A stretch of 64,000 nucleotides of DNA from Alitta virens (taxonomy: Eukaryota > Annelida > Polychaeta > Phyllodocida > Nereididae): positions 5,251,201-5,315,200 of the forward strand of contig OW028586.1 of the NCBI GenBank assembly GCA_932294295.1, in the 5' to 3' direction. Both the position numbers and the translations under genes were made by a program. Of this stretch, positions 13,801-24,802 are shown piece by piece (position 1 is the first letter of the stretch; each line of letters starts with the position of its first letter). The notes beneath the pieces are model-generated. The model worked only from the letters and a program-made list of their open reading frames with translations, ran no database searches and was not told where the DNA came from.

Positions 13801-16102
13801 ATTTGTCCTTTCCCCTTCTCGATCACTTTGACATTGTTTTCATGGTTAAATTTGCAGCGCAATAAGTAGATTAGTCGCTTCCTCTTATCAGGGTCCACCT
13901 CATTTTTGATAGCTTGTACATCAGCAGATTTTGAGTGGCATTGGTTTAGCTTTCCATCTAGGAGATGTTGGGAGAAGTTTGATACTTTTTTCTGGCATAA
14001 CAAACAGTGTTGATAACTGTTGAAGACACGAGGATTTTTTTTACATTTGCCAGATTTGGTGGTGTCTGAAGTTACCACTTTTGCAATATAGATATCTGGT
14101 GTGTTGACATCTCTAACAATGTCATCAGGTGTAAATTCTTCGTCATCTGATGAGGAATCACTTTTTTGAGCTTCTGTGATAGAATGTGAACCATTCTCTT
14201 CATCGCTATTTGAACAAGATGACTGATCATCTTTAGGTGATGGTGAGCTATTCTTGCTTGCTCTTATCTTTGCACGCTTCCTGCCAGACTCCACATGTGT
14301 GTTTTCTTTGAAATTCCCACTCCTTTCATTTGATGACTGCAGTTTTACTGCCCCTACATCTTCATGTGATAGTGTAATTTCCTCATCTGAAGAAGGAAAG
14401 CTTCTTGCTCTTTTATTAGGTCTGCCTCTAAGAAACTTAACTATTGCATGCTCTTCATTTACCGCTTCATCTTCATCAGTGCTGTCAGGCACAAAATCGC
14501 TGTCATCTGCACTGCCCTCTGTTTTTTCTTCAGAGCTTTCTGGAACATGCTCCAAGCCAGCATAGCCCTCAGTATAGCCTTTTGAACACTCATCACTTGA
14601 TTGTGTCCCACATGCTTTGAATTCTTCCACAATATCAATGTCATTTAAGTCTTCAAATGGAACAAAGGGAAGGTCGATGGATAAAATTCTATCCGATACA
14701 GAGACACTAATTGGGGTCTCTTGTGATTTATCCCCTGCTTCATCAATCTTTGAATGCTCCACTTGGTTGCTGCACTGCCCAACATTTTCATTGGTGCCCC
14801 TAAGTCCTGGCTCTATATCTTGAATGATTTTTGGTGAACTGTGTTTTCCTGCAGTTTCATTTAATGCTTCACCTTGACTGCAATCCTCTATTACATCAGT
14901 TTCATTCAATGTCTTTTCTTGACTGCTACCAATCTTTGAATGCTCTACTTGGTTGCTGCACTGCTCAAAATTTTCACTGGTGCCCCTCAGTCCTGGCTCT
15001 ATATCTTGAATGATTTTTGGTGAACTGTCTTTTCCTGCAGGTTCATTTGATGCTTTGCCTTGACTGCAATCCTCTATTACATCAGTTTCATTCAATGTCT
15101 TTTCTTGACTGCTACCAATCTTTGAAGACTCCACATGTGTGCTTTCTTTGCCATTCACACTCCTTTCATTTGATGACTGCAGTTTTACTGCCCCTACATC
15201 TTCATGTGATAGTGTAATTTCCTCATCTGAAGAAGGCAAGCTTCTCGCTCTTTTAGGCCTGCCTCTAAAAAACGTAATTTGTGCATGCTTTTCATTCACT
15301 GATGCATCTTCATCAGTGCTGTCAGGCACAAAATCGCTGTCATCTGCAAATCCCTCTGTGTTTTCCAAGCCAGCATAGCCCTCAGCATAGCCATTTGGAC
15401 ACTCATCACTTGATTGTGTCCCACATGCTTTGAATTCCTCCACAGTATCAATGTCATTTAAGTCTTCAAATGGAACAAAGGGAAGTTCGATGGATAAAAT
15501 TCCATTCGATACAGAGACACTAATTGGGGTCTCCACTTGGTTGCTGCACTGCCCAACATTTTCATTGGTGCCCCTCAGTCCTGGCTCTATATCTTGAATG
15601 ATTTTTGGTGAACTGTCTTTTCCTGCAGTTTCATTTGATGCTTCACCTTGACTGCAATCCTCTATTACATCAGTTTCATTCAATGTCTTTTCTTGACTGC
15701 TACCAATCTTTGAATGCTCTACTTGGTTGCTGCACTGCTCAAAAGTTTCACTGGTGCCCCTCAGTCCTGGCTCTATATCTTGAATGATTTTTGATGAACT
15801 GTCTTTTTCTGCAGTTTCATTTGATGCTTCACCTTGACTACAATCCTCATCAGTATCATTCAATGCCTTTTCTTGACTGCTACCATATACTGCCCCTTCA
15901 GTCACTGTGGGATCCTTATCTTGGTTTGGACACTCTTTATGATTTTCTTCTGTGCAGCTAATGTCTCCTGACTCTGCTATGGGTTCTTTTCCTTGCTCTT
16001 CATTGTTTTCATATGTACTGCATTTCTGTTCCTTTTTTGCCCACTCTACATCTGCCAGAAAGGATTGCAAGGTCCCATGCAACTTCTTCCTTTTCAGTAT
16101 TT
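10830..16102 (-). CDS. Crypton-like tyrosine recombinase protein with zinc fingers and SANT/Myb-like tail
   Basis: Six exons with consensus splice sites and agreeing phases: 16102-12907, 12613-12493, 12297-12165, 12065-11944, 11778-11583, 11230-10830 (stop). The large exon encodes an acidic, Ser/Glu-rich region of about 650 residues, then Cys/His motifs (CLLC..H..CH and CPRC..H..C), then a helical core-binding-like region. The catalytic domain spans the exon joins: box I YNRRRSGEL closes the large exon, a box II-like STSLRKY lies in 12065-11944, and HLGHSMDIHKHHY, with the expected His and nucleophilic Tyr, lies in 11778-11583. The His of the usual HxxR is Ser here. The last exon has a W-based SANT/Myb-like segment and a basic end. 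This combination is known in widespread animal Crypton-like proteins. Five introns suggest a resident or domesticated gene; activity is unknown. The first in-exon codon is not ATG, so upstream exons exist. Confidence 0.85.
14245..15900 (-). repeat. intragenic duplications in the acidic region of the recombinase gene
   Basis: Two modules repeat inside the large exon. Module A carries SSQEKTLNETDVIEDCSQG and then IIQDIEPGLRGT; it appears about five times, with some partial copies. Module B, from ISVSVS through FVPFEDLNDID, SDFVPDSTDE and SSDEEITLSHEDVGAVK, appears twice (about 14315-14710 and 15160-15520). Nucleotide identity between copies is high and all copies stay in frame, so the expansion is recent and tolerated by the protein. 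The repeated peptide is acidic and probably disordered. Confidence 0.85.
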
Positions 16103-16105
16103 CTG

Positions 16106-19100
16106 AAAACAGTATTTTTAATGTAAGACAAATATAATTTAGATGTGTCTGATGTGCTGATTAGGAAGTGAGCTCATGCTTACCTCAGGTCATGTGAGGA
16201 CATGCCAAGTAACCTTTAACATAGCATGAGCTCAATTTCTAACTTTAATTCCCCTAATTCAACATTAACTTCTTTGTCATGATCCTTTTAGATAAAATGA
16301 TCTTTTCAATATTAGAAATAAAAAACCATAATATGTGATCACTGCAATATCTTTAGCACATTTAAAGACATTCTCATTTCATTCAAACGAGTTTTATGGA
16401 TAATAATGTAGTTGCATAAAGGTAGATATTTTGCATAGAAGAAATAGTCAGTATTACACATTACTAAAAGCTGTTACATTTAGTCTTTATAGTGATCTTT
16501 CAAGTATGTTTAAACCTTTTATTAATAGCAACATGCGACAATATCATTTATTGAAACATGACATGCATAATCTTATTCATACTCATATACTTGAATTTAA
16601 TTGAAAATCAAAACAAAACTAAAAACAAATCTTAAGTAATTTTGACAACAGAAATGGAACAAATCTTAAGCATAATTTTGTAGCATTGAAATGTACTTCA
16701 GAAGGTGCAGCCAGCTATGATAATCATCAGTCTTATATTTAATTTCTTCTTTTTTATGTAAAAAATAACTTAAGTCTTATTATTTGAGAATACTGGTTAT
16801 GATACAATGGAGTATCAAGAAATGGACCAACTGGCAGGCGGTTTTCAATTCTCTCACACGTTATCTACCTCATTTTGATAATGGCAACCCTTCCAATACA
16901 AAGCAATGCTACTTATTAACACAAATTTGAACTTGTTTTCTGAAATATAAGAATGAATTTACGTCTTCCTATAGCAGTCTGTTGTTCAATATTTCGAACG
17001 GTGCATGCCTCTACTATCTTGCACTTAATGCTGAAATTTAAAACAGGTATGGCGGTGTTGTTTCAACTGACATCGGCTTGACTCAAAAATTTAAAACACA
17101 CTGTTGTAGAAACAATACAATCTTGGGTGAAAAATGAGGCCAACTTATATACAGCAGCACAATCACTTCAGCTACAGCAAAATGCATGACAGTTATGTGT
17201 AAATAGGGCTCTTGCCTTAACTTGAAATATTGTTATCATGAATAAGTAAAAACAAATCTACATTCCAGAAAGATACTTGAAAACACCTAATGTCGAATTA
17301 TTAAAGCTACTACTACTATTATTAGATTTTAGGTGTAATGACTTAGAAGGCCTTTTTTCGTAAAAGAAATTTTCATATTGTCGCAGTCAGATTTGAAAAT
17401 CCTCCTAATAATTTGCCTGCTTGAATTTTCTTCCTTTACTTAGCTGTTCTTGTTGAGCACCCGTAATTCCATAGTAAAGCTTTTATTATGTGGATAATAA
17501 AAATACCTGCTTTAATTATCAAACGTTCAATGTTTTCTTCAGAAAACGGTATTTCAAAGCATGGCAAAAGCCAAATTTTTTAACTACACCTCCATGCATT
17601 CTGCTGCAGTTGAAGAGCTTGTGCCACTAGCGCAATGCTGTACATTGGCTTGCTATATTTTGTTTTGCCTAGGAGAATACACTTTTTTATTCCATAAGGC
17701 GTAATGGGTGCTTCTCCCCATAACGTCAAAATCAACTAGATATGTTAGTCGTAGACTAGTGGAACCCTGACCGGCAATGCGCTCATGGGATGTACGGTGT
17801 AAAGAACGGTGGGAAAAGATGCCCCTGAGGTCTCAAGCCAACTTCAATTTTGTGATTTTACAATTCTAAATTACCTTCCTTTATACAAGACACAATTCTA
17901 AGCAAATATAAATATGTAGATACGATAATGTTTTAAGATAATGAATGACACATTCCTCCTAGTTTGGTAAAAAATTTGGCAATTATTAGGTGAAAGGAAA
18001 GTGCAACATTGGGCATTCCCAACTGTACCAATTAGCCAAGAAACATCAGAATTTTATTTACAACTGACATTTGATTCTTATATTCAGCCATAATTGGATT
18101 AAATGAAGTCCTTGAGCAAATAGCCTGAGATATGAATGACATTGGATCAAAGGTCTAGATCGCCGTTCACATGAAAGTGGCAGATTTTGAAAATTCATAC
18201 ACATACAATATTGCATTAACTTATAAATAAACCATTTGGTTTTATATGTTTTGCCCTGTTTTGTCGAGCATCCCCAGGGTAAAATGAGGTCAAAGGCAAG
18301 GTCAAATGTGTAAAAATGTGGGTACTTTTTTCAGGCTCCTGTGGTACTATCCACTTTCATTTGATAAAGGTTAAGAGTAATGGCTTGCTATGAGCATGAA
18401 CGGTTTCTTGTATTGGGCATTAATTTAAGCATTCAAACTTAATAACCCCCAGATTGGGTGAAAATGTAGCATCTAGAGATGTGAAACTATCCACCAATGA
18501 GACCTTCCCCTGGTATATTACGATGTATTAGTGACATAAGATGCAATATTGTGGAAGATGTATGCACCCTTGGGTAATTACCCCCAAAAGGGTAGTTTTC
18601 AATAACCCAGGATAAAATGGTGACATTTTCAAAACTCTTAGTTTTTATGTAATACTTAGCCAGAGTAGCTATTTGGCATTGAGACTGATGACCTTGGCTA
18701 AATAGTGCAGTATACTAGTACAAACCCTTATATGCAAAGGAGTTTTCGGGGTGCATAGGAGACTATTAGGAGTGGTAGCACTGTAATGATTGCACCTGGT
18801 GTTATTTTTGTATATTTGGTGACATAGATTCCTTTGATTACAACGTGATGGGCTGGGTGAAGAATTAGAACTGTGATGCACACTTATAGGAGTAATATTG
18901 GCATAAGGTACATATTAAAGGGAGAAACATTTTGCATTTCTACCAACACTTTAAATTGATTTTGGCAATGCAAGAGGAAGAATCCCAGCAGGCAACCCTG
19001 GATCATCCTGGCTTATTATGTCAGTACAAATGCAAAACACACCATTTACTAGTGAACACAGAACGAGCACCAGGAGCACTGACATTCAAATCACTTTTTA

Positions 19101-19664
19101 CTGCCAATCGCTCATGTTTTCATGAGATCAATGCTTCTCTATTACGTTAAGGCTTAAAGTGTAAGAGACTTATTTTCAAGTGTATAATTTAGACTATTTT
19201 CTGAGTGACACAGAGCGTGTGCATCTATCTGCTCAGCTCATTTTGTGAAAATTTAATAATTTTTTTTCATTTTCCTGCGTATATATAATGCTAATTAACT
19301 CATAATTTCTTAATTTTTTTTCATCTGTAACTAATTTCCAGTACGCAAAAAATATGAATATGTATATATATATATATACACTGAGAAGATATACCCAGAG
19401 GCGCCACTGTAATTGAACCAATGTCAGCCTATTCAGGGTTGGTGATTCACAGTATGTCAAACCCACAGTGACGGTTTCATATAAAAACAATGAAAAGATT
19501 TGTTCATTTAAATACACTAAAAATCAAATAATTCATATTATAGATTTATCAGAGAATCATATGAAGAAAAAAATTTTAATGCTCAGACTGGCAGGGTGAG
19601 TACTCGGAATACAAAACAAACCATGCGGCAATAATATATAAATATATATTAAGAATTGGCTTAC
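16106..19664. other. probable large intron of the recombinase gene
   Basis: Bounded on one side by the acceptor at 16103-16104 (or a second AG at 16090-16091) and on the other by a GTAAGC donor at 19664-19659. No coding exon is evident inside. A short inverted repeat around 'gagctcatgc' lies at 16165-16235. Confidence 0.5.
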
Positions 19665-19994
19665 ATTGCATCATCAGCACGGCTATAGTATCCTTGCGCC
19701 TGCTGTCTGACCGGCCATAGCACCCCCTTTGGGACATGTTTTGTTTCCGCCCAATAAAATTTGTCCTGAAAAAGAATATAATATTTTAGATATTGATGAA
19801 TCACTGGACGTTTTCAATGCAATAGACATATATTAAGACCACTCCTTTGACTCAATATGCCTGAGATGTTGCATCATGCTCATCATGCTTTGCTTTTGAT
19901 TTAATAACATTAGACTACACATACGAAATTATTACTGGAGCTAGCAACTCACCAATTCCTCTGCCTGTTTCCTCTTTTTCCTTCTTGGGGCCAT
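19665..19994 (-). CDS. probable 5' coding exons of the recombinase-like gene
   Basis: Two small exons. 19994-19953 starts with ATG directly after an acceptor-like TTTTTGACAG and encodes MAPRRKKRKQAEEL, a basic stretch that looks like a nuclear localisation signal; it ends at a GTGAGT donor. 19765-19665 follows a TTTTTCAG acceptor and encodes DKFYWAETKHVPKGVLWPVR and then QQAQGYYSRADDA, a W/Y-rich segment that might be a small chromatin-reader fold; it ends with two leftover bases before GTAAGC. Joining to the acceptor at 16103 breaks the frame, but an AG 13 bases further in (exon start 16089) restores it as M-K-K-L-H-G. An intermediate exon is also possible. Same strand and spacing favour one gene. 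Confidence 0.6.
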
Positions 19995-20875
19995 CTGTCA
20001 AAAAGAAATTATATTCATCAATGACAGCAAACAAAATATAATAAATAATAGCACGAACAAGTCATCTTTTGCCAACATGTAATTTCCTTTCTACTGAAAT
20101 CAGAGCCTGAACAGATCATGTACTAAAAGATGAAGGTTTGGTGAGACATTAATGCACAGGTCAGTACCTGTAACATTGTGGTCTCATTTGGTAAAAGCAG
20201 CAGAGGCAAGGCAAGCTTTTGCAGTACTTCAGGAACAATTTATTCTAAACATTGGCATGATTAGTGGTGAATAAATAAACCATGACAGCCTAACTCTCAA
20301 TGATAGAAAAACATCCTTGTGAAAGATATGCTTTCAAATAGCACCACCCACTAAATCAACTCACTGAAGACATTAATTTGTCTCAACTCAAGGATCTACG
20401 TCAGGCAGTCAACTCACTGCCTTATGAATAAAATTTCGGTTGAGAATCAACTCTCAGCACATGGGACATTGCCACCTCACCATCAGTCTTACTTTGGTCC
20501 AGATACGTCATGACAGTTAATCTCCATTTCAACTCACATTTCTACAAATATGAATATGTCCTTGTTTTGAGAAGTGATTTATGTTGACTTTGATGTGAAT
20601 TGAATTAATGGCTTTGACTTAAATCCACACAAACTCTGCATTGAGGATAACTTGTCCATGTCTTGAGGGTTGACACTCTCTCATACATCACGATGTCATA
20701 CTGTCTTGGTTAGTAAGTTGACTTAATCCAGAGCCAGTGAGCCCGTTGTGCTCTAATCTGTGAGTTAAAGTCACTTATAACATAAATATAGAAAAACTGA
20801 TAATGAAGTGAACACGTCGATGCCATAAGGGTTAAGTCTTTATCATACAGTTACGGATAGTGAGTTGATTTTGAT
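19995..20875. other. upstream flank with degenerate satellite traces
   Basis: This is the likely 5' flank of the recombinase gene. No promoter motif is convincing. From about 20340 onward, isolated 'tcaactca' and 'gagttga' words and broken pieces of the 120-bp unit appear before the ordered array. Confidence 0.45.
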
Positions 20876-23060
20876 CAAGAACCAGTGAGCTGATTGTGCT
20901 GTAATCTGTGAGTTGAAGTCACTGGGCTATCCAGGCTGCCTTGCTCCCCTGAATTTTCAAGACCCTCTTTTGCGGAAAGGTGTGATCGAGGGTCTTGCGT
21001 GACAATACTTGCAAGTAAGTTTATTATACTGTGCAGTGTTGTACGGTGTGGCATAGTAAGGTGATTTTTATCATGAACCAGCAAGTTGATTGTGCTGTAA
21101 TCTGTGAGTTGAATTCCCTGGGCTATGGCATACATCTCCAAAGACAAAATTATGAGGTGAACATGTCCATGTCATGAGAATTGAATATTTATCAAGAACC
21201 AGTAAGCTGATTGTGTTGAAATCTGTGAGTTGAATTCCCTGGGCTATGGCATAAATCTCCAAAGACAAAGTATGAGGTAAACATGTCCATGTCATGAGAG
21301 TTGAATTTTCATCAAGAACCAGTGAGCTGATTGTGCTGAAATCTGTGAGTTGAAGTCACTGAGCTTTGATATATATCTCCAAAGATAAATTATGAGGTAA
21401 GCATGTCCATGTCATGAGAGTTGAATCTTTATTATGCTGTGCAGTGTTGTACGGTGTAGCAGAGTAGGGTGATTTTTATCATGAACTAGCGAGTTGATTG
21501 TGCTGTAATCTGTGAGTTGAATTCCCTGGGCTATGGCATAAATCTCCAAAGACAAAATTATGAGGTGAACATGTCCATGTCATGAAAGTTGAATTTTTAT
21601 TCCAGAACCATTGAGCTGATTTGTGCTGTAATCTGTGAATTGAATTCCCTGGGCTATGGCATAAATCTCCAAAGACAAAGTATGAGGTGAACATGTCCAT
21701 GTCATGAGAGTTGAATCTTTATCAAGAACCAGTGAGCTGATTGTGCTGAAATCTGTGAGTTGAATTCCCTGGGCTATGGCATAAATCTCCAAAGACAAAG
21801 TATGAGGTGAACATGTCCATGTCATGAGAGTTGAATCTTTATCAAGAACCAGTGAGCTGATTGTGCTGAAATCTGTGAGCTGAATTCCCTGGGCTATGGC
21901 ATAAATCTCCAAAGACAAAGTATGAGGTGAACATGTCCATGTCATGAGAGTTGAATCTTTATCAAGAACCAGTGAGCTGATTGTGCTGAAATCTGTGAGT
22001 TGAATTCCCTGGGCTATGGCATAAATCTCCAAAGACAAAGTATGAGGTGAACATGTCCATGTCATGAGAGTTGAATCTTTATCAAGAACCAGTGAGCTGA
22101 TTGTGCTGAAATCTGTGAGTTGAATTCCCTGGGCTATGGCATAAATCTCCAAAGACAAAGTATGAGGTGAACATGTCCATGTCATGAGAGTTGAATCTCT
22201 ATCAAGAACCAGTGAGCTGATTGTGCTGAAATCTCTGAGTTGAATTCCCTGGGCTATGGCATAAATCTCCAAAGACAAAGTATGAGGTGAACATGTCCAT
22301 GTCATGAGAGTTGAATCTTTATCAAGAACCAGTGAGCTGATTGTGCTGAAATCTGTGAGTTGAATTCCCTGGGCTATGGCATAAATCTCCAAAGACAAAA
22401 TATGAGGTGAACATGTCCATGTCATGAGAGTTGAATCTTTATCATGAACCAGTGAGCTGATTGTGCTGAAATCTGTGAGTTGAATTCCCTGGGCTATGGC
22501 ATAAATCTCCAAAGACAAAGTATGAGGTGAACATGTCCATGTCATGAGAGTTGAATCTTTATCATGAACCAGTGAGCTGATTGTGCTGAAATCTGTGAGT
22601 TGAATTCCCTGGGCTATGGCATAAATCTCCAAAGACAAAGTATGAGGTAAACATGTCCATGTCATGAGAGTTGAATCTTTATCAAGAACCAGTGAGCTGA
22701 TTGTGCTGAAATCTGTGAGTTGAAGTCACTGAGCTTTGATATATATCTCCAAAGATAAATTATGAGATGAGCATGTCCATGTCATGAGAGTTGAATTTTT
22801 ATTCCAGAACCATTGAGCTGATTTGTGCTGTAAACTGTGAGTTGAAGTCACTGAGCTTTGATATATATCTCAAAAGACAAATTATGAGGTGAACATGTCC
22901 ATGCCATGCGAGTTGAATCTTAATCAAACTGCAAAATGTCATTCAGTCTCAGATAGTGAGTTGATTTTTATCAAGAACCAGTGCTGTAATCTGTGAGTTG
23001 AAGTCACTGGGCAATGACATTAATCTCCGAAGACTAACTATGTGGTGCACATGTCCATGC
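20876..23060 (-). repeat. 120-bp satellite array, minus orientation
   Basis: Same unit as the array at 4.7-7.3 kb, reverse-complemented. Between about 21700 and 22660 the units are nearly identical and spaced exactly 120 bp. Outside this core they are diverged and interrupted: an unrelated insert lies at about 20930-21070, and the piece 'gctgtgcagtgttgtacggtgt' occurs twice (near 21030 and 21435). The nearly identical core keeps a 361-residue frame open on the minus strand, nine times a 40-residue unit. This follows from the period being a multiple of three. Confidence 0.9.
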
Positions 23061-23767
23061 CTTGAGAGTTGATTCTTTATCATATTTCATAACTGCTGTA
23101 TTAGTTAGTGAGTAATTTTTAACCAAAAGCTATGAGCTCATAGGACTGTTATTTGTGTTTAGCCACTGCTGTGACATAAATCACTACAGAATCCAGCCAA
23201 TTCCAGTCATAAAATTTCATGCAATTTTCGTTGAAGAAAACACATCTTCTTCACTGTTTTTATTAAAGAAGATTCAACTCGCATGGCATGGGTGAACAAT
23301 AATCTGTGAAAAGACTGCCAAATTAAGGGGCTTTTGTCATGCTTTTAAATATCGTTTCTGAATAAAAAGGAGAAAGTTTGACCATATAAGGCAGATCTTT
23401 TGATCAGCAATGTACCAATGTTGACAAAAAATGGTTTTAGCCTGGTTTCAACACTTACTTCTTGCCAAATTTAAGGGAACAAATAATATATGTACAAATT
23501 GGATGGCTCATTTGTTTTTGTTTCACCAATGCAGTGCTCAGGAGTGTGACCTTGTAGACCTGAACTGAATTAGCCATAGTTATCACCAAAATGGGTCAAT
23601 AACCGCCTAAAGCATTTGCTAACCCACCTGGTTAAATAAATACTGAATTTTAAAACTAAGATACAGAAAAAGTTTTATTTATTTTGCATTCATTATTTCA
23701 TTGATTATATATGAAGTGTTAATTATAGGGATCAGAGATGCATTCTAGGGATCTTACATTAGGTTTC
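23061..23767. other. intergenic, satellite remnants then unique sequence
   Basis: One more satellite-like scrap sits near 23270-23295 ('gattcaactcgcatggcatg'). No gene evidence follows up to 23767. Confidence 0.45.
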
Positions 23768-24004
23768 TCAACCGCTAAAAGCCTGCAAAGATGGCTCCAC
23801 CAAGATGACAGGATCAATCCCGAAACATAGCTGAATGAATTGGATAACCACTGGCACATCATTTGCATTAAATAAACACAAACAGTAGAATCCTTGTAGT
23901 AGGTCATCTGAAATATCCATCTCGTTTTCCTGGCAGAAGTATAGTGTCGACACAAAATTCTGTTCATTATCCAGCAAAATAATGGCACTTGGAGATTCCA
24001 TAAC
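23768..24004 (-). CDS. possible terminal exon, unknown protein
   Basis: On the minus strand a polypyrimidine acceptor (TTGATTTTTCCTAG) at about 24005 precedes an open frame of about 78 codons that ends at a stop at 23768. The peptide starts VMESPSAIILLDNEQNF and continues with alternating hydrophobic and acidic stretches (ENEMDISDDLLQ, then VPVVIQFIQLCFG), which looks like folded protein rather than chance translation. I recognise no family. Upstream coding exons were not found: the 299-bp repeat lies 0.5 kb upstream. It might belong to a gene whose other exons I missed, or be a decayed copy. Confidence 0.35.
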   Translation of the reverse strand, partial: VMESPSAIILLDNEQNFVSTLYFCQENEMDISDDLLQGFYCLCLFNANDVPVVIQFIQLCFGIDPVILVEPSLQAFSG

Positions 24005-24504
24005 CCTAGGAAAAATCAATGTGTGATATTAGTACAGCTGGATCCATGGCTGCCCATAAATATGGCTGTGGAGATCATTACTTCTGAAAAGCAGATTTTC
24101 ATACATTGAATGCTTGTCCATCAATAAAAATACATGTGATTAATATCACACGGTTTTACATAAACTCACAAGAGAGCATTTAGGTGCGAATTGTCGGGAT
24201 TGGGCCACTTAAATTTTAGAAGCTCTTAAACTGAAGTGTTTCATGGCAAATCTGTATATTCCCTAACCATAACCTTTCGTAATTCATTATTTCTTTGAAA
24301 TATATAAAGCTTATTGCTCCTAATAATAGGCCTACCAAAAACTAACTAGAGCCTTATGGCGCTGAATCCAGACAGTGATGATGTTGTAAATGTAGTGGAT
24401 TGGTAGAATGAGAGTGCTAGAGTACCAGACATGCCAAGTCTCACTCATTGAGAGTGAGTCTCACTCATCTAATTGCTGTCTCACTCCTTTCTTCGTAGGC
24501 AGAC

Positions 24505-24802
24505 TATGTGATTTTGCAACATTGCTCCATAGGCGATGAAAGTAGGTCAAATACTGCGCTGGTTGAATTTAACGTAGCAGCGAACAAAATAGTTCTTTAA
24601 ATATCGCCGAATCTGGCGTTAATCAGGACTGTAGCATGGATTTATAGTTTTGGACTCTAATGGTTGACATAAACTGATACACGCTGTTGAATTTCTTGCT
24701 CCCCCACTCTGCCACTTGCTCGGTCCGAAATCTGGCAGACCCTCAGGGCATTCGCCCTTCACCAAACGCCACCTGGCAGGAGAGGGTCTACATAGGAGAC
24801 TG
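24505..24802 (+). repeat. 299-bp dispersed repeat, copy 2
   Basis: Matches 8143-8441 in the same orientation. The two copies lie 16.4 kb apart and enclose the recombinase-like gene and the minus-oriented satellite array. Just upstream, 24440-24487 has repeated 'tctcactcat' words that also occur, reversed, near 50390-50470. Confidence 0.85.

Noticed and set aside
21580..22665. 361-residue open frame of nine 40-residue repeats (MTWTCSPHTLSLEIYAIAQG type)
   Set aside because: It is the 120-bp satellite read in one frame; the same unit in the other array is broken by stops in half of its copies, with no start context or splice signals.
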